Shown here piece by piece: positions 20,363 to 29,837 of a DNA stretch of 40,625 nt; the first letter of the stretch is position 1; every line of letters begins with the position of its first letter. The position numbers and the translations under genes were made by a program. The notes beneath the pieces are model-generated. The model searched no databases and was not told the DNA's origin. It saw nothing but the letters and a program-made list of their open reading frames with translations. This DNA comes from Desulfobulbaceae bacterium (GTDB taxonomy: Bacteria > Desulfobacterota > Desulfobulbia > Desulfobulbales > Desulfobulbaceae), in contig JAOTSI010000002.1 in the NCBI GenBank assembly GCA_029865005.1, positions 1-40,625 on the forward strand. The letters are read 5' to 3'.

Positions 20363-21364
20363 TCAGATATTATAAATATCAGTCTTATATTTCATAAGGT
20401 TTTTCGGCTCAGAAAACCATTCCACAGTTTTCTGCAAACCCCGTCTCAACCCTTCTCTACCGCCATAATGCGGTTGCCACCCGATAAGCTCTCTTGCTTT
20501 GGAATTATCAGCCCACAACCTGTTCACTTCACTATTTTCTGGTCGTAATCGCTGTTCATCGCTAATAACTCTAATCTCCTCCCCCATAACTTCACTAATA
20601 ATTGAAACGAGATCCCCAATGGACACTTCGAAATTACTACCGATATTTATAACTTCATTTACGGACTTTTCAGATTCCATAACCTTTATAAATCCGTTGA
20701 CGATATCCTCCACATAGTTGAAATCACGGGTCGGGGTCAAAGAGCCAAGCTTAAGTACTTTTTGTCCTGAGGCTATCTGGGTAATAACCGACGGAATAAC
20801 CGCTCTAGCTGATTGACGAGGGCCATAGGTGTTAAAGGGTCGAATTACGGCCACCGGTAAATTAAAAGCATGATAGTAGGACATGGCCACCTGATCAGCT
20901 CCAATTTTAGAGGCAGAATAAGGTGATTGTGGCTGATACGGATGCTCTTCAGTAATGGGCACAAAACGTGCCGTACCGTATACCTCGCTAGTAGAGGTAT
21001 GAACAACCTTACTCAAACCATGCGCCCTAGCTGCCTGCATAATATTTAAAGTGCCTTGTACATTGGTTTCAATATAAGTGGAAGGTGAGTTGTAGGAGTA
21101 AGGAATAGCGATGAGGGCTGCCAGATGCAAGACCGATTCGCATCCTTCTACCGCTGAAGAAATACCAAAAGGATCGCGAATATCACCGGAAACCACCTCG
21201 ATATCGCTAAGAATTTCCTTATCAAGACTATCGAGCCAGCCCCAGGAATTAAAAGAATTATAGAGAACAAATGCGCGAACCACATAACCTTCACGCACCA
21301 AGCTCTCCACTAGATGCGAACCGATAAACCCATCAGCTCCTGTGACCAAAACTCTCTCCCGCAT
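20363..21364 (-). CDS. legB: NAD-dependent 4,6-dehydratase
   Basis: RVLVTGADGFIGSHLVESL; HTSTSEVYGTA; YSASKIGADQ; RPFNTYGPRQSARAVIP. Confidence 0.92.
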   Translation of the reverse strand: MRERVLVTGADGFIGSHLVESLVREGYVVRAFVLYNSFNSWGWLDSLDKEILSDIEVVSGDIRDPFGISSAVEGCESVLHLAALIAIPYSYNSPSTYIETNVQGTLNIMQAARAHGLSKVVHTSTSEVYGTARFVPITEEHPYQPQSPYSASKIGADQVAMSYYHAFNLPVAVIRPFNTYGPRQSARAVIPSVITQIASGQKVLKLGSLTPTRDFNYVEDIVNGFIKVMESEKSVNEVINIGSNFEVSIGDLVSIISEVMGEEIRVISDEQRLRPENSEVNRLWADNSKARELIGWQPHYGGREGLRRGLQKTVEWFSEPKNLMKYKTDIYNI

Positions 21365-21863
21365 AAAGCCTCCCGGTAAACTATCAAAAATATCATCCTT
21401 TGCTCATCAATCTCTATTTCCTACTGAAAAAATGGACAGTTGCCCAACTTAAGTTTCAGCTTAGCAGCGTCATGGAAAGAAGTCAAATCGACATATTTTA
21501 TAAAAAGTAAGGTCAAGAAGACAAATAAACGTTTACAGAATTCTCGAAAAATGTAGGGAGGCAAGGCATAGCAATGTTTATGGCAACAATATTATTTTTT
21601 CTTAAAGTTCGATGCATTACGCACCGATAATAAAATTAATACCAGGAAAACAACTATAAAGAACGTGAAGCAAAAAATTCGCACAAATCCGTCCAGTCCA
21701 CAGGTTTTCAACGAAAGACCACCGATTAACATCTCAAAATATAACGAAAAAAAGTGAAGACTCGACGTAAATAGATAAAGTATCAATACTTGGAAATCGG
21801 ATGAATATATTTTAGGGATCCGATCTTCATATTTATAAAATAGCTGATCCAGGGAGGAAACCC

Positions 21864-22712
21864 ATGGCCCTTGTAGTCAACACCAATATTGCTTCACTTA
21901 ACGCACAGAGAAATCTCAGCAGTAGTCAGCGGATGCTAAACAAGTCCATGGCCCGACTATCCTCTGGCCTACGGGTCAACAGTGCCAAAGACGACGCTGC
22001 CGGACTGGCTATTTCCGATCGGATGACTTCCCAAATTCGTGGTCTTAACCAGGCGGTACGTAATGCAAATGATGGAATATCTCTTTCCCAAACTGCAGAG
22101 GGTGCCCTACAGGAAACGACCAACCTTTTGCAACGCATGCGAGAGTTATCAGTACAATCGGCCAACGACACTAATACAATAGAAGATCGTTCTTCTTTGG
22201 ACGCAGAATTTCAACAACTTATGGAAGAAATAACCCGTATCTCCCAAAATACAGCCTTTAACAACAGAACCATTCTAACCGGCAGTTATGCTAATCCAGG
22301 CAGCGGCTTTATTTTTCACATCGGTGCCAATGCCGATCAAATCATTTCCATTACCATTGCTGGTGCTTCGGCAGGTGCTCTTGGAAGTGGTGCGGTTTTT
22401 GTGAGTAGCCTCACTGTAAGCCTGAGATCTAATGCTAATACGGCCATTTCGGTAATTGATGCAGCCATCTCCGACATAGACGTAATCCGAGGAGATTTAG
22501 GGGCAGCCCAAAACCGAATGGAAGCAACCATAGCCAATCTCTCCAATGTGGCCGAGAACTTAACAGCCGCTCGTTCCCGAATTTTGGACGCCGACGTAGC
22601 CATGGAAACATCGAATATGACAAGATCAAATATATTGCAGCAAGCCGGAGTTTCTATCTTGGCTCAAGCCAATCAAACACCTCAACTAGCCCTTCAGCTT
22701 CTCCAGGGATAA
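21864..22712 (+). CDS. fliC: Flagellin with a short variable central region
   Basis: MALVVNTNIASLNAQRNLSSSQRMLNKSMARLSSGLRVNSAKDDAAGLAISDRM N-terminus; C-terminal ADVAMETSNMTRSNILQQAGVSILAQANQTPQLALQLLQG. RBS AGGGAGGAAACCC before the ATG. Confidence 0.97.
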   Translation: MALVVNTNIASLNAQRNLSSSQRMLNKSMARLSSGLRVNSAKDDAAGLAISDRMTSQIRGLNQAVRNANDGISLSQTAEGALQETTNLLQRMRELSVQSANDTNTIEDRSSLDAEFQQLMEEITRISQNTAFNNRTILTGSYANPGSGFIFHIGANADQIISITIAGASAGALGSGAVFVSSLTVSLRSNANTAISVIDAAISDIDVIRGDLGAAQNRMEATIANLSNVAENLTAARSRILDADVAMETSNMTRSNILQQAGVSILAQANQTPQLALQLLQG

Positions 22713-22950
22713 AATAAACTTTTAGAAGATCTAGTCAAAAGATTTACAACTAGCTGATTTAACAAACTTCGAGATTGTAAATGGTCACAGATGCGTGCAA
22801 GCAAGAAAAATTTAGAAATGACTGGGTAGATTATCAAGATGCTTGCACCCATACAAAAACCTTTAGAGTCGCGGAAAATAATTGATATCCCAAAATTGAT
22901 TCACCAACAGAGCCATACTGATATAAAAAATGGCAGCTCACAACACTTAA

Positions 22951-22990
22951 AAAAAACCCGATTTCAGTCGTTGCTGAAATCGGGTTTTTT
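22951..22990. terminator. Bidirectional rho-independent terminator
   Basis: AAAAAACCCGATTTCAG-tcgttg-CTGAAATCGGGTTTTTT: perfect 17-bp arms with T-tracts on both strands. Confidence 0.93.
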
Positions 22991-23028
22991 CTTTAATCAG
23001 GTAAAATTATAAGTTAGGGAACTTCCAA

Positions 23029-23160
23029 AAAATAATCTACCCGACTGACTTGTCTATGACTCCGTCTTCTGCGTTGCGCCAAGGATAACATACAACAAGT
23101 ATGCGTGCCTTTGGCACGCCTTTAAGACGAAGCCCCTACGCCATTCGGGTAGATTATTTT
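23029..23160. mobile_element. 132-bp MITE with 16-bp perfect TIRs and 7-bp target-site duplication
   Basis: AAAATAATCTACCCGA (23029-23044) and TCGGGTAGATTATTTT (23145-23160), flanked by direct CTTCCAA at 23022-23028 and 23161-23167. Confidence 0.85.
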
Positions 23161-23182
23161 CTTCCAATTCCCTTATTGAAGC

Positions 23183-24274
23183 TCACCCCATCAGACGAAA
23201 ACGCATTTTCAAGGATCCCAACTCTATCACATCGGAGCTTTTTAATTTAATTGTCCCCTTAACCGTTTGTCCATTTACCGAAGGTTTCGCAAACCCATTT
23301 TGGTAACTAAAATAATACCCATCAGATTCTTCAGCAATTATGGCAGCCGTATCCCCCACCATGAGGCCTTTAACTAAGATGTCTGAATCTTTACTCTTAC
23401 CAAAGGTAATTATTTTTTGATTTAACGGTACCTTGCCTTTGCCTCCTTTAATAAAGGTCAAAGAAGGTTTTTGTATAGATGACACATTAATGACAGTTGT
23501 CCCGCTTATATAATTAGAATCTTCCACACTGGGAGCACAAGTTTCATGAATCGTATAAGTGCCCTCTTCCTCGAAAAGGAGCTCGTGTCGTCCCACCGTT
23601 ATCAGATCACCATTATATAGCTTGTGGTTCTTAATAGATTTATCATTTACCAATGTACCATTTTTACTACCTAAATCTTGAATATAAAAATCATCATTCT
23701 TCCTTACGACCACTGCATGGTCATAGGATACTGCCGTATTATCAATAACAATAGCACTTACAGGATTTCTGCCGATAGTGGCGCTCTCTTTTTTTAATAA
23801 ATGCTTATAAATCACCTTTCCTTTCAGCTTAACAGATATCATTGGCACTCTATTACTAAAGCGATTATGAGTCCGCAACAACTCCTGCTGATTTCTGGTA
23901 TCAAGCACTGCAGTATGAAGATCAGGCGAAAAGGTTGCTGTGGCATTCTTATTCATCATAGACATATCAACTTGGGAAGTCATTCCATGATCATTAAACA
24001 AAAGCTCATGTTTACCCAACTGTATAATATCACAGTTATTTATCCTTCTTGCTTTTACAGGTTTACCATCAATAAATATCCCATTTTTACTTCCCAAATC
24101 CTTGATAATAAAACCTGTTTCATCGGAGACGATCTGGGCATGTATTCCAGAAACAGCTACATTATCGATGACAATATCATTATCATTAAGACGACCGATA
24201 GTGACGGGCTTATTCAGCTCCAATGGATGGATGAATAAAACTTTATTATTAAACTTTACGGTAATCGTAGCCAT
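23183..24274 (-). CDS. Triple FHA-domain protein
   Basis: Two clear FHA domains (VTIGRLNDNDIVIDNVAVSGIHAQIV...KDLGSKNGIFIDG; ATIGRNPVSAIVIDNTAVSYDHAVVV...QDLGSKNGTLVND) and a third degenerate one. Confidence 0.92.
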   Translation of the reverse strand: MATITVKFNNKVLFIHPLELNKPVTIGRLNDNDIVIDNVAVSGIHAQIVSDETGFIIKDLGSKNGIFIDGKPVKARRINNCDIIQLGKHELLFNDHGMTSQVDMSMMNKNATATFSPDLHTAVLDTRNQQELLRTHNRFSNRVPMISVKLKGKVIYKHLLKKESATIGRNPVSAIVIDNTAVSYDHAVVVRKNDDFYIQDLGSKNGTLVNDKSIKNHKLYNGDLITVGRHELLFEEEGTYTIHETCAPSVEDSNYISGTTVINVSSIQKPSLTFIKGGKGKVPLNQKIITFGKSKDSDILVKGLMVGDTAAIIAEESDGYYFSYQNGFAKPSVNGQTVKGTIKLKSSDVIELGSLKMRFRLMG

Positions 24275-24352
24275 TATTCTCTCTTATTACTCTTCTCGTT
24301 TAAAGATAACTGTAGCGGTATTAATTGACACCCAGTCATCATAACCATGTTA

Positions 24353-25963
24353 CTATTTAATAAATAATTCTTTAACATTATGAAGGATAACTTTTTTATT
24401 GCTTGATGTTTCCTTCTCAAGATCACGTAACTGCCTATTCTCCGGGTCGATCTTTATACAGGCCAAAACATAATCACGAGCAGAAGAAACATTAAATATT
24501 CGAATATTATATTGAACCTTCTGGATACAATAGTTAACCGCCTTAGACTTTCCCCTCAAGGCCTGTTTATTATCAGGGTCAATACTTAGCACCTCTTGAT
24601 AATAATCAATGGAACAGTTACCTTTTGGAAATATCACACGTTCCTGCTCAAACTTCTTACCTGCTTCTACCAAGAGATAACTGATATGATCATTTTTTTT
24701 CTGTACTTTTTTATAAAAAGAACCGCCAATCACCCCCATGGACAGTAAGAGTATAATAACAACATAGAAGAATCTTTTTTTCACGGGACGATGCACGGAA
24801 ACAGAGGTCTTTTGTTCATCTAATGAATGTGTATCGGTATTGATAACCTCCGTAGATTCATAAATCCTGTTTTCACTACCAGTTACTGAAGGTGTGTCAT
24901 CGCTTTTCAAAGATTGGTAATGCTTGGTATCGAACACCTCTGTATGCCCAGCGCCAGCAGGAGATGATTGAGCACCTTCTCCAGTCTCCAGTTTGCATCC
25001 CATTCGATCAGCCATTTCCTGCTTTTCTTGATCAAAGCAATCACAATACAATGTCCGCATAAAGCTGGACAATTTCTTAGTATTTGGACGATATTTCAGA
25101 TCATATAGCAAGTTTTCCAAATCAGCGGCCATTTCCTCACATGATTGGTAACGGGTAGAAGGGTCCGACCGTAAAGCCTTTTCGATAATATCACATAAGG
25201 CCATAGGAATATTACCAACTATTTTCTCCGGAGGATCATATTTCGCTTCAATAACCTGTGCAAGCACATGAAAGGTATCTCCTTCAAACATCTTTTTACC
25301 GGTCACTAGCTCATACAGAATAATCCCCACGGAAAAAATATCAGAACGGTAATCGATTGTTCTCCCACTTGCCTGCTCCGGCGACATATATGCTACCTTA
25401 CCCTTAATGATGCCAGCCTGGGTTTTTGTGACTTTAGTTGCCGCTTTGGCTATTCCAAAATCAATGAGTTTCACCTGACCATCATAGGTTATAAATATGT
25501 TTTGTGGACTAACATCACGATGAATAATATTGAGTTTGTTACCTTGGAGATCTTTAAGGTTATGGGCATAACCCAAACCTTCTGCTACTTTCATTATGAT
25601 ATAAAGTATATTCTCGAGCTGTAATGATATATTTTTCTCATTTTTTTTATTAATAACCTGATGAAGATCTTTACCGAACAGATACTCCATTGCGATATAC
25701 AACGTGCCAGATTTATTGCCGAAATCATAAATATGTATTATGTTTTCGTGCTTTAGCTGAGCCGCAAGTCTGGCTTCATCAATAAAAAGATCAACCATCT
25801 CCTTTTCATCAGTAAGATGAGAGTGCATTTTTTTCAAAACTACCGGTTTTTCAAACCCTTTCTCACCAATAAGTTTACCCCGATAAACTTCTGCCATGCC
25901 ACCCACAGCAATACGATCCAAGAGTAAATATTTATCAAATGATATCGGCTTAATAGCAGACAT
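24353..25963 (-). CDS. Membrane-anchored Ser/Thr protein kinase
   Basis: YLLLDRIAVGGMAEVYRGK; VVLKKM; IIHRDVSPQNIFI; KLIDFGIAK; AYMSPEQASG; TM helix FFYVVIILLLSMGVIGGSFY and a short TPR-like C-terminus. Confidence 0.95.
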   Translation of the reverse strand: MSAIKPISFDKYLLLDRIAVGGMAEVYRGKLIGEKGFEKPVVLKKMHSHLTDEKEMVDLFIDEARLAAQLKHENIIHIYDFGNKSGTLYIAMEYLFGKDLHQVINKKNEKNISLQLENILYIIMKVAEGLGYAHNLKDLQGNKLNIIHRDVSPQNIFITYDGQVKLIDFGIAKAATKVTKTQAGIIKGKVAYMSPEQASGRTIDYRSDIFSVGIILYELVTGKKMFEGDTFHVLAQVIEAKYDPPEKIVGNIPMALCDIIEKALRSDPSTRYQSCEEMAADLENLLYDLKYRPNTKKLSSFMRTLYCDCFDQEKQEMADRMGCKLETGEGAQSSPAGAGHTEVFDTKHYQSLKSDDTPSVTGSENRIYESTEVINTDTHSLDEQKTSVSVHRPVKKRFFYVVIILLLSMGVIGGSFYKKVQKKNDHISYLLVEAGKKFEQERVIFPKGNCSIDYYQEVLSIDPDNKQALRGKSKAVNYCIQKVQYNIRIFNVSSARDYVLACIKIDPENRQLRDLEKETSSNKKVILHNVKELFIK

Positions 25964-26254
25964 ACGAGCCTCGTACTACTTATAGTATTTTTAGTTAACA
26001 GGCGAATAACCACCAAAAAAGCAATCTATTATGAATGCCAACCAAGAAAGTTTCTGTTTTTGATTTAAAAAAATGTTTTTTGTTTAGCTAAACGTTAAAT
26101 ATCATAAAAAGCTTCTGGCACTATCCTCTGTGGCCGTCAGATAAAACTGAAAACTATTATTGTAGACCTTAGGGCCTCGGAAAAAAATAAATATCCCAGA
26201 ACCGTATAGAATTTTAAATTATCTTCAGGAAGGGATAACAAGCGAACTGCATCG

Positions 26255-26521
26255 TTATGCAGCTGTTGCCTCGATCAAAAAGACGACTAAAAAAAAACAA
26301 GCAAATAACTGATATACTCCAAGATAAAATGATATATTTTTTCCGAAACCCTTCGTAATTACTTTAAACAGGTAGGCCATGACGGTAATTACATTTATTT
26401 CTAAGAGGAAAAATAACCACACTATACTCTGATAACGATATGGTACGCAAGCTTCTCTCTCAATACCACATCTGCTGATATAGTAGAGCAAAAAATAGTC
26501 CTGTAAATACAGCCTCAACAA
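26255..26521 (-). CDS. Possible small membrane protein downstream of the DsbD-like gene (start and frame uncertain)
   Basis: 88-aa ORF with two hydrophobic stretches, starting 4 bp after the preceding stop (TTG start in the track). Confidence 0.3.
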   Translation of the reverse strand: MLRLYLQDYFLLYYISRCGIEREACVPYRYQSIVWLFFLLEINVITVMAYLFKVITKGFGKNISFYLGVYQLFACFFLVVFLIEATAA

Positions 26522-26524
26522 CCA

Positions 26525-27796
26525 TCAAGAACCAAGAATAAGAGCATCAGGGAAAAATATCATTAAAAGCCCCAACGAATACATCAATACACCGCCAACA
26601 ATGGAGGTAAAGACTCGATACCTGGTAGTCAGTCCCGTAGCCCGCATCGTAAAGAGGGCAGCCAGAAAAATCACCATGTCATCAAGCATATAAAAAAGTA
26701 TATAAAGACCAAGATACAGGTGTTTCACAAGAATGGTCAAGGGATTATTAGCCAGAATTTGGGTGTAAACTGCGGGCAAACCGGCTGTACAGACAAGCTC
26801 TATCATGTTGACAGAAACAGCTAATACGACTGTCCCCCCAAGAATGAACAACCAAGCAGATTGCCTGATTAACTTTTCCATCCGGACAGTTATGCGCTTA
26901 CGCTGCTCATGGCCGGTCACCTTACAGGCGTTAGGATCAGTGCCGAACGCCTGATATAAATAAAACACGCCAGCCCCCACCGCAACGAGACCGATACTTT
27001 TTTGGACCCAAAAATTATAACCAAGAAGTATAAACACGTTTAGCCAAGCGGCTATGAAAAGATAATACATTGCCCCAGAAACAAACAAAAAGGTAAGTCC
27101 GATTATAACCATTTTTCGCATATCATTAAGCGCGAGAAGCAAAGTAAGCAGGGAAACGAGCACCCACATGGCGCAGGGATTAAAGCCATCGAGAAAACCA
27201 AGCAGAATGGAAAGAACAGGCAAAGAGAGTTGCTGTAGATCAGTTTCGCCAAACAGCCAGAGATCAAAAACAAAGCGTTCATCCCGACCACACTCCTCGG
27301 ACGGCGTTTCAAGAGAACAAAAAGTACCCGCAGCAGCTTCTTGCGAAACTGCACTGCCTTGTTCCAAAAGTTCGGCAAAAGGTAGACAACCATTTATACT
27401 GCCACGGCAATCAGTCAGAACTTGATCGAGCTTTTTCCCGATATTTTCCTCATTGTCGTAACCTTGAAAAATATGAGCGTTTATCACAATAGTCGGCGTT
27501 GAATAAGTGAGTTGGGGTACTCTTCCCCGTAATTTTTTAAATACTTCCCGACCATGCTCTTCAGCTATATCGTAATATTCCACCGACCATCCCTGATGTA
27601 GAGCAAACTTTTTAAATGCCCGGCAATGGGAACAATCATATTGGGCAAAAACTACAATATCCGCCCCGGACACCGAATATAACCGTTCTATTTTAGATGA
27701 TTCACGAACCAACCGTTCCGGAAAAAATGCAGCGAGCACCAAAATCGGCAGCATGGATATTATAATGAAATATAAGAACAATCGTTTCTTTTTCAT
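26525..27796 (-). CDS. Glutaredoxin/thioredoxin-fold domain fused to a DsbD/CcdA-like membrane domain
   Basis: DIVVFAQYDCSHCRAFKKFALHQGWSVEYYDI (CxxC, thioredoxin fold), then a multi-TM domain with LGFLDGFNPCAMWVLVSLLTLLLALND. Confidence 0.88.
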   Translation of the reverse strand: MKKKRLFLYFIIISMLPILVLAAFFPERLVRESSKIERLYSVSGADIVVFAQYDCSHCRAFKKFALHQGWSVEYYDIAEEHGREVFKKLRGRVPQLTYSTPTIVINAHIFQGYDNEENIGKKLDQVLTDCRGSINGCLPFAELLEQGSAVSQEAAAGTFCSLETPSEECGRDERFVFDLWLFGETDLQQLSLPVLSILLGFLDGFNPCAMWVLVSLLTLLLALNDMRKMVIIGLTFLFVSGAMYYLFIAAWLNVFILLGYNFWVQKSIGLVAVGAGVFYLYQAFGTDPNACKVTGHEQRKRITVRMEKLIRQSAWLFILGGTVVLAVSVNMIELVCTAGLPAVYTQILANNPLTILVKHLYLGLYILFYMLDDMVIFLAALFTMRATGLTTRYRVFTSIVGGVLMYSLGLLMIFFPDALILGS

Positions 27797-28148
27797 CTAT
27801 TTCCCCTCTCTCAATACCATACCCGACACTAATAATGCTATTCAAGGTTAGAACATCTATTATTACAAACCTACTTCGACAAAATATTAAATGGCATTAT
27901 TTTCACCAGACAAGCCTAATGATAATTATTATCTTTTAAAACAATCATTAAACTGTATTTTTTATTGCAATCAACTCGCCTCTTATCTATATTTAGCTAC
28001 ATTTAGCATAATTTAAGTGTGACTTATTCTCAAAGAGGAATCGGTACTATATCCACTAATCCAATTTTTCTTGTCCACTCGACTGTGATAAAATCTACAA
28101 TTATTATCTAGCTGCTCACGTACAGGCTTCAACATTGGTGATAGACAT

Positions 28149-29156
28149 ATGACTGATTCCACAAAAAAATCGCCACCCTTTTTTGAAGCCCTGCTTCACA
28201 CGGATAACGGCAAACCTTGCGCTATTTTTGCCGATGAACCGGAACAAGTACTTTTAGAACTGGAAAATACTGATCTGGATCATTTTGACAACTTACGGAT
28301 AATCCAAGTTCCACTTGAGCTATCGGTTGTTAACGAAGGAATCAATAAAACCCTGAGCGCCCTTGCCGGGCTTGCTCAAACTCTTCAGCCAGAATGGGAA
28401 TCAAACACAAGCGCTACCGATGAGTCCGTCAATCATCGTTGGCGTAAACGGGGAATCGAGTTGTGCCAACGCGGGAGACCTCCTTTACCGAGCGGATTCA
28501 GTGAAGCGCAACAAGCTCGCCAACTCACTCTATGCCTCAATCAGGGCCCCTTGGTCATCTTGCTTTTTCCCCAACAAGACGAACCAACAGAAACCCAACT
28601 CTACAGCCTTGCCAGGGTAAGTGAATGGCTAGCCATCCAAACCAAAAGTAAAATCGGCCTTCTCCTGCGGGCAAAACATCTCAACCATCCGGCCCTGGAT
28701 TCCATATCCTACGGGGCCGTAACGCTCGCCGCCCCCCGAGTGGATCCAAAAAAAGAAATTCCATCCACCCCGGCGGCCTGGATTTTTCCCTATCTAGGCA
28801 AACCCCACCCCTGCAGTCCGGGAGAACAAATACTGGCAAAGCTCATCCAGGCGGACAACACTATCAGCACCCTATTTCATTATAACTATCGGATTCAAGG
28901 ATGTCGAGGCAGTAACTATATCTGTGATCTTGTATGGCCCTCCGGCCAACTGGTTATAGAAATCGACGGATATGGTTTTCACTCCAGCCAACCGGTATTT
29001 TGCGCCGACAGGAAACGAGATCGGGAACTACTGCTCACCGGTTACCGGGTTATGCGTCTGCCCCATAATGAAGTTATCAACAACCCACAACAGGCTATTA
29101 CTGAAATTAAAGATATGGTCCGCTTCATCCGGAGCCAAATCTCTTCACCTCAATAA
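28149..29156 (+). CDS. Protein with C-terminal DUF559/Vsr-like endonuclease domain
   Basis: C-terminus YRIQGCRGSNYICDLVWPSGQLVIEIDGYGFHSS...DRKRDRELLLTGYRVMRLPHNEVI matches the DUF559/very-short-patch-repair nuclease pattern. The N-terminal ~230 aa are unassigned. Confidence 0.85.
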   Translation: MTDSTKKSPPFFEALLHTDNGKPCAIFADEPEQVLLELENTDLDHFDNLRIIQVPLELSVVNEGINKTLSALAGLAQTLQPEWESNTSATDESVNHRWRKRGIELCQRGRPPLPSGFSEAQQARQLTLCLNQGPLVILLFPQQDEPTETQLYSLARVSEWLAIQTKSKIGLLLRAKHLNHPALDSISYGAVTLAAPRVDPKKEIPSTPAAWIFPYLGKPHPCSPGEQILAKLIQADNTISTLFHYNYRIQGCRGSNYICDLVWPSGQLVIEIDGYGFHSSQPVFCADRKRDRELLLTGYRVMRLPHNEVINNPQQAITEIKDMVRFIRSQISSPQ

Positions 29157-29180
29157 AAAACTCCCAAGGAGATATAACTC

Positions 29181-29834
29181 ATGAGCTTTCAACCAGACTC
29201 TTTGCAAACCCTTTATCTTTGGTCCATACTTTTCAAACATGAGGGAACTGCTTTTTTAAAAGATTTAAAACCGAAACTAGGCAATGCAAAAGGACTCACC
29301 GGGGCCAAAAGACGCAATCAGCTCGTAAAAGAGGGACTATTGGATGAAGAAAAAATCGGTAACAAAATACAATTAACCCTCACTGATTCTGGCTGGGCCT
29401 GGGCTCAAAACAACATGACCAGTGAAATCTCAAGCAAATCACCATCAAGCGGACCAGTCCTCCAAGCCCTATTGACCCGCCTAGGATCGTTTATGGATCA
29501 TAATGAGATATCCTTAGCCGAACTTTTTATTGAACGGACGCAGGAGGATTCACCCCTACAAAATAATCAGGAAATAGATTTAAAAATCCGAATTCGCGAT
29601 TATTGGCAAAAATCAACGGGCGGTCGACGGGATTTACAGGTTCGCCTTACTGACCTACGAGAAGAACTTAACGATATTAACCGACAGCTACTGGATTCAA
29701 CAATTACTGAAATGCACAGCACTGGAAAACTAATTTTATCACCTCTTGAAGATCCTCGAGATGTAACAGATATAGAAAGAAAAGCAGCGATTAGTATTGC
29801 AGGTGAGGAAAACCACATATTCTTTATGGAGTAG
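29181..29834 (+). CDS. Small winged-helix-like accessory protein
   Basis: N-terminal LYLWSILFKHEGTAFLKDLKPKLGNAKGLTGAKRRNQLVKEGLLDEEKIGNKIQLTLTDSGWAWA reads like a winged helix. RBS AAGGAGATATAACTC ATG. Confidence 0.7.
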   Translation: MSFQPDSLQTLYLWSILFKHEGTAFLKDLKPKLGNAKGLTGAKRRNQLVKEGLLDEEKIGNKIQLTLTDSGWAWAQNNMTSEISSKSPSSGPVLQALLTRLGSFMDHNEISLAELFIERTQEDSPLQNNQEIDLKIRIRDYWQKSTGGRRDLQVRLTDLREELNDINRQLLDSTITEMHSTGKLILSPLEDPRDVTDIERKAAISIAGEENHIFFME

Positions 29835-29837
29835 CAG

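Noticed and set aside
21592-21786. 64-aa hydrophobic minus-strand ORF upstream of flagellin
   Set aside because: Very AT-rich sequence gives hydrophobic codons by chance, and there is no convincing RBS or homologue. Left out of the features.
21780-21835. Possible sigma-28 promoter upstream of flagellin (TAAAG...CGGATGAA)
   Set aside because: Only a weak match to the TAAA-N15-GCCGATAA consensus. Not reportable without TSS data.
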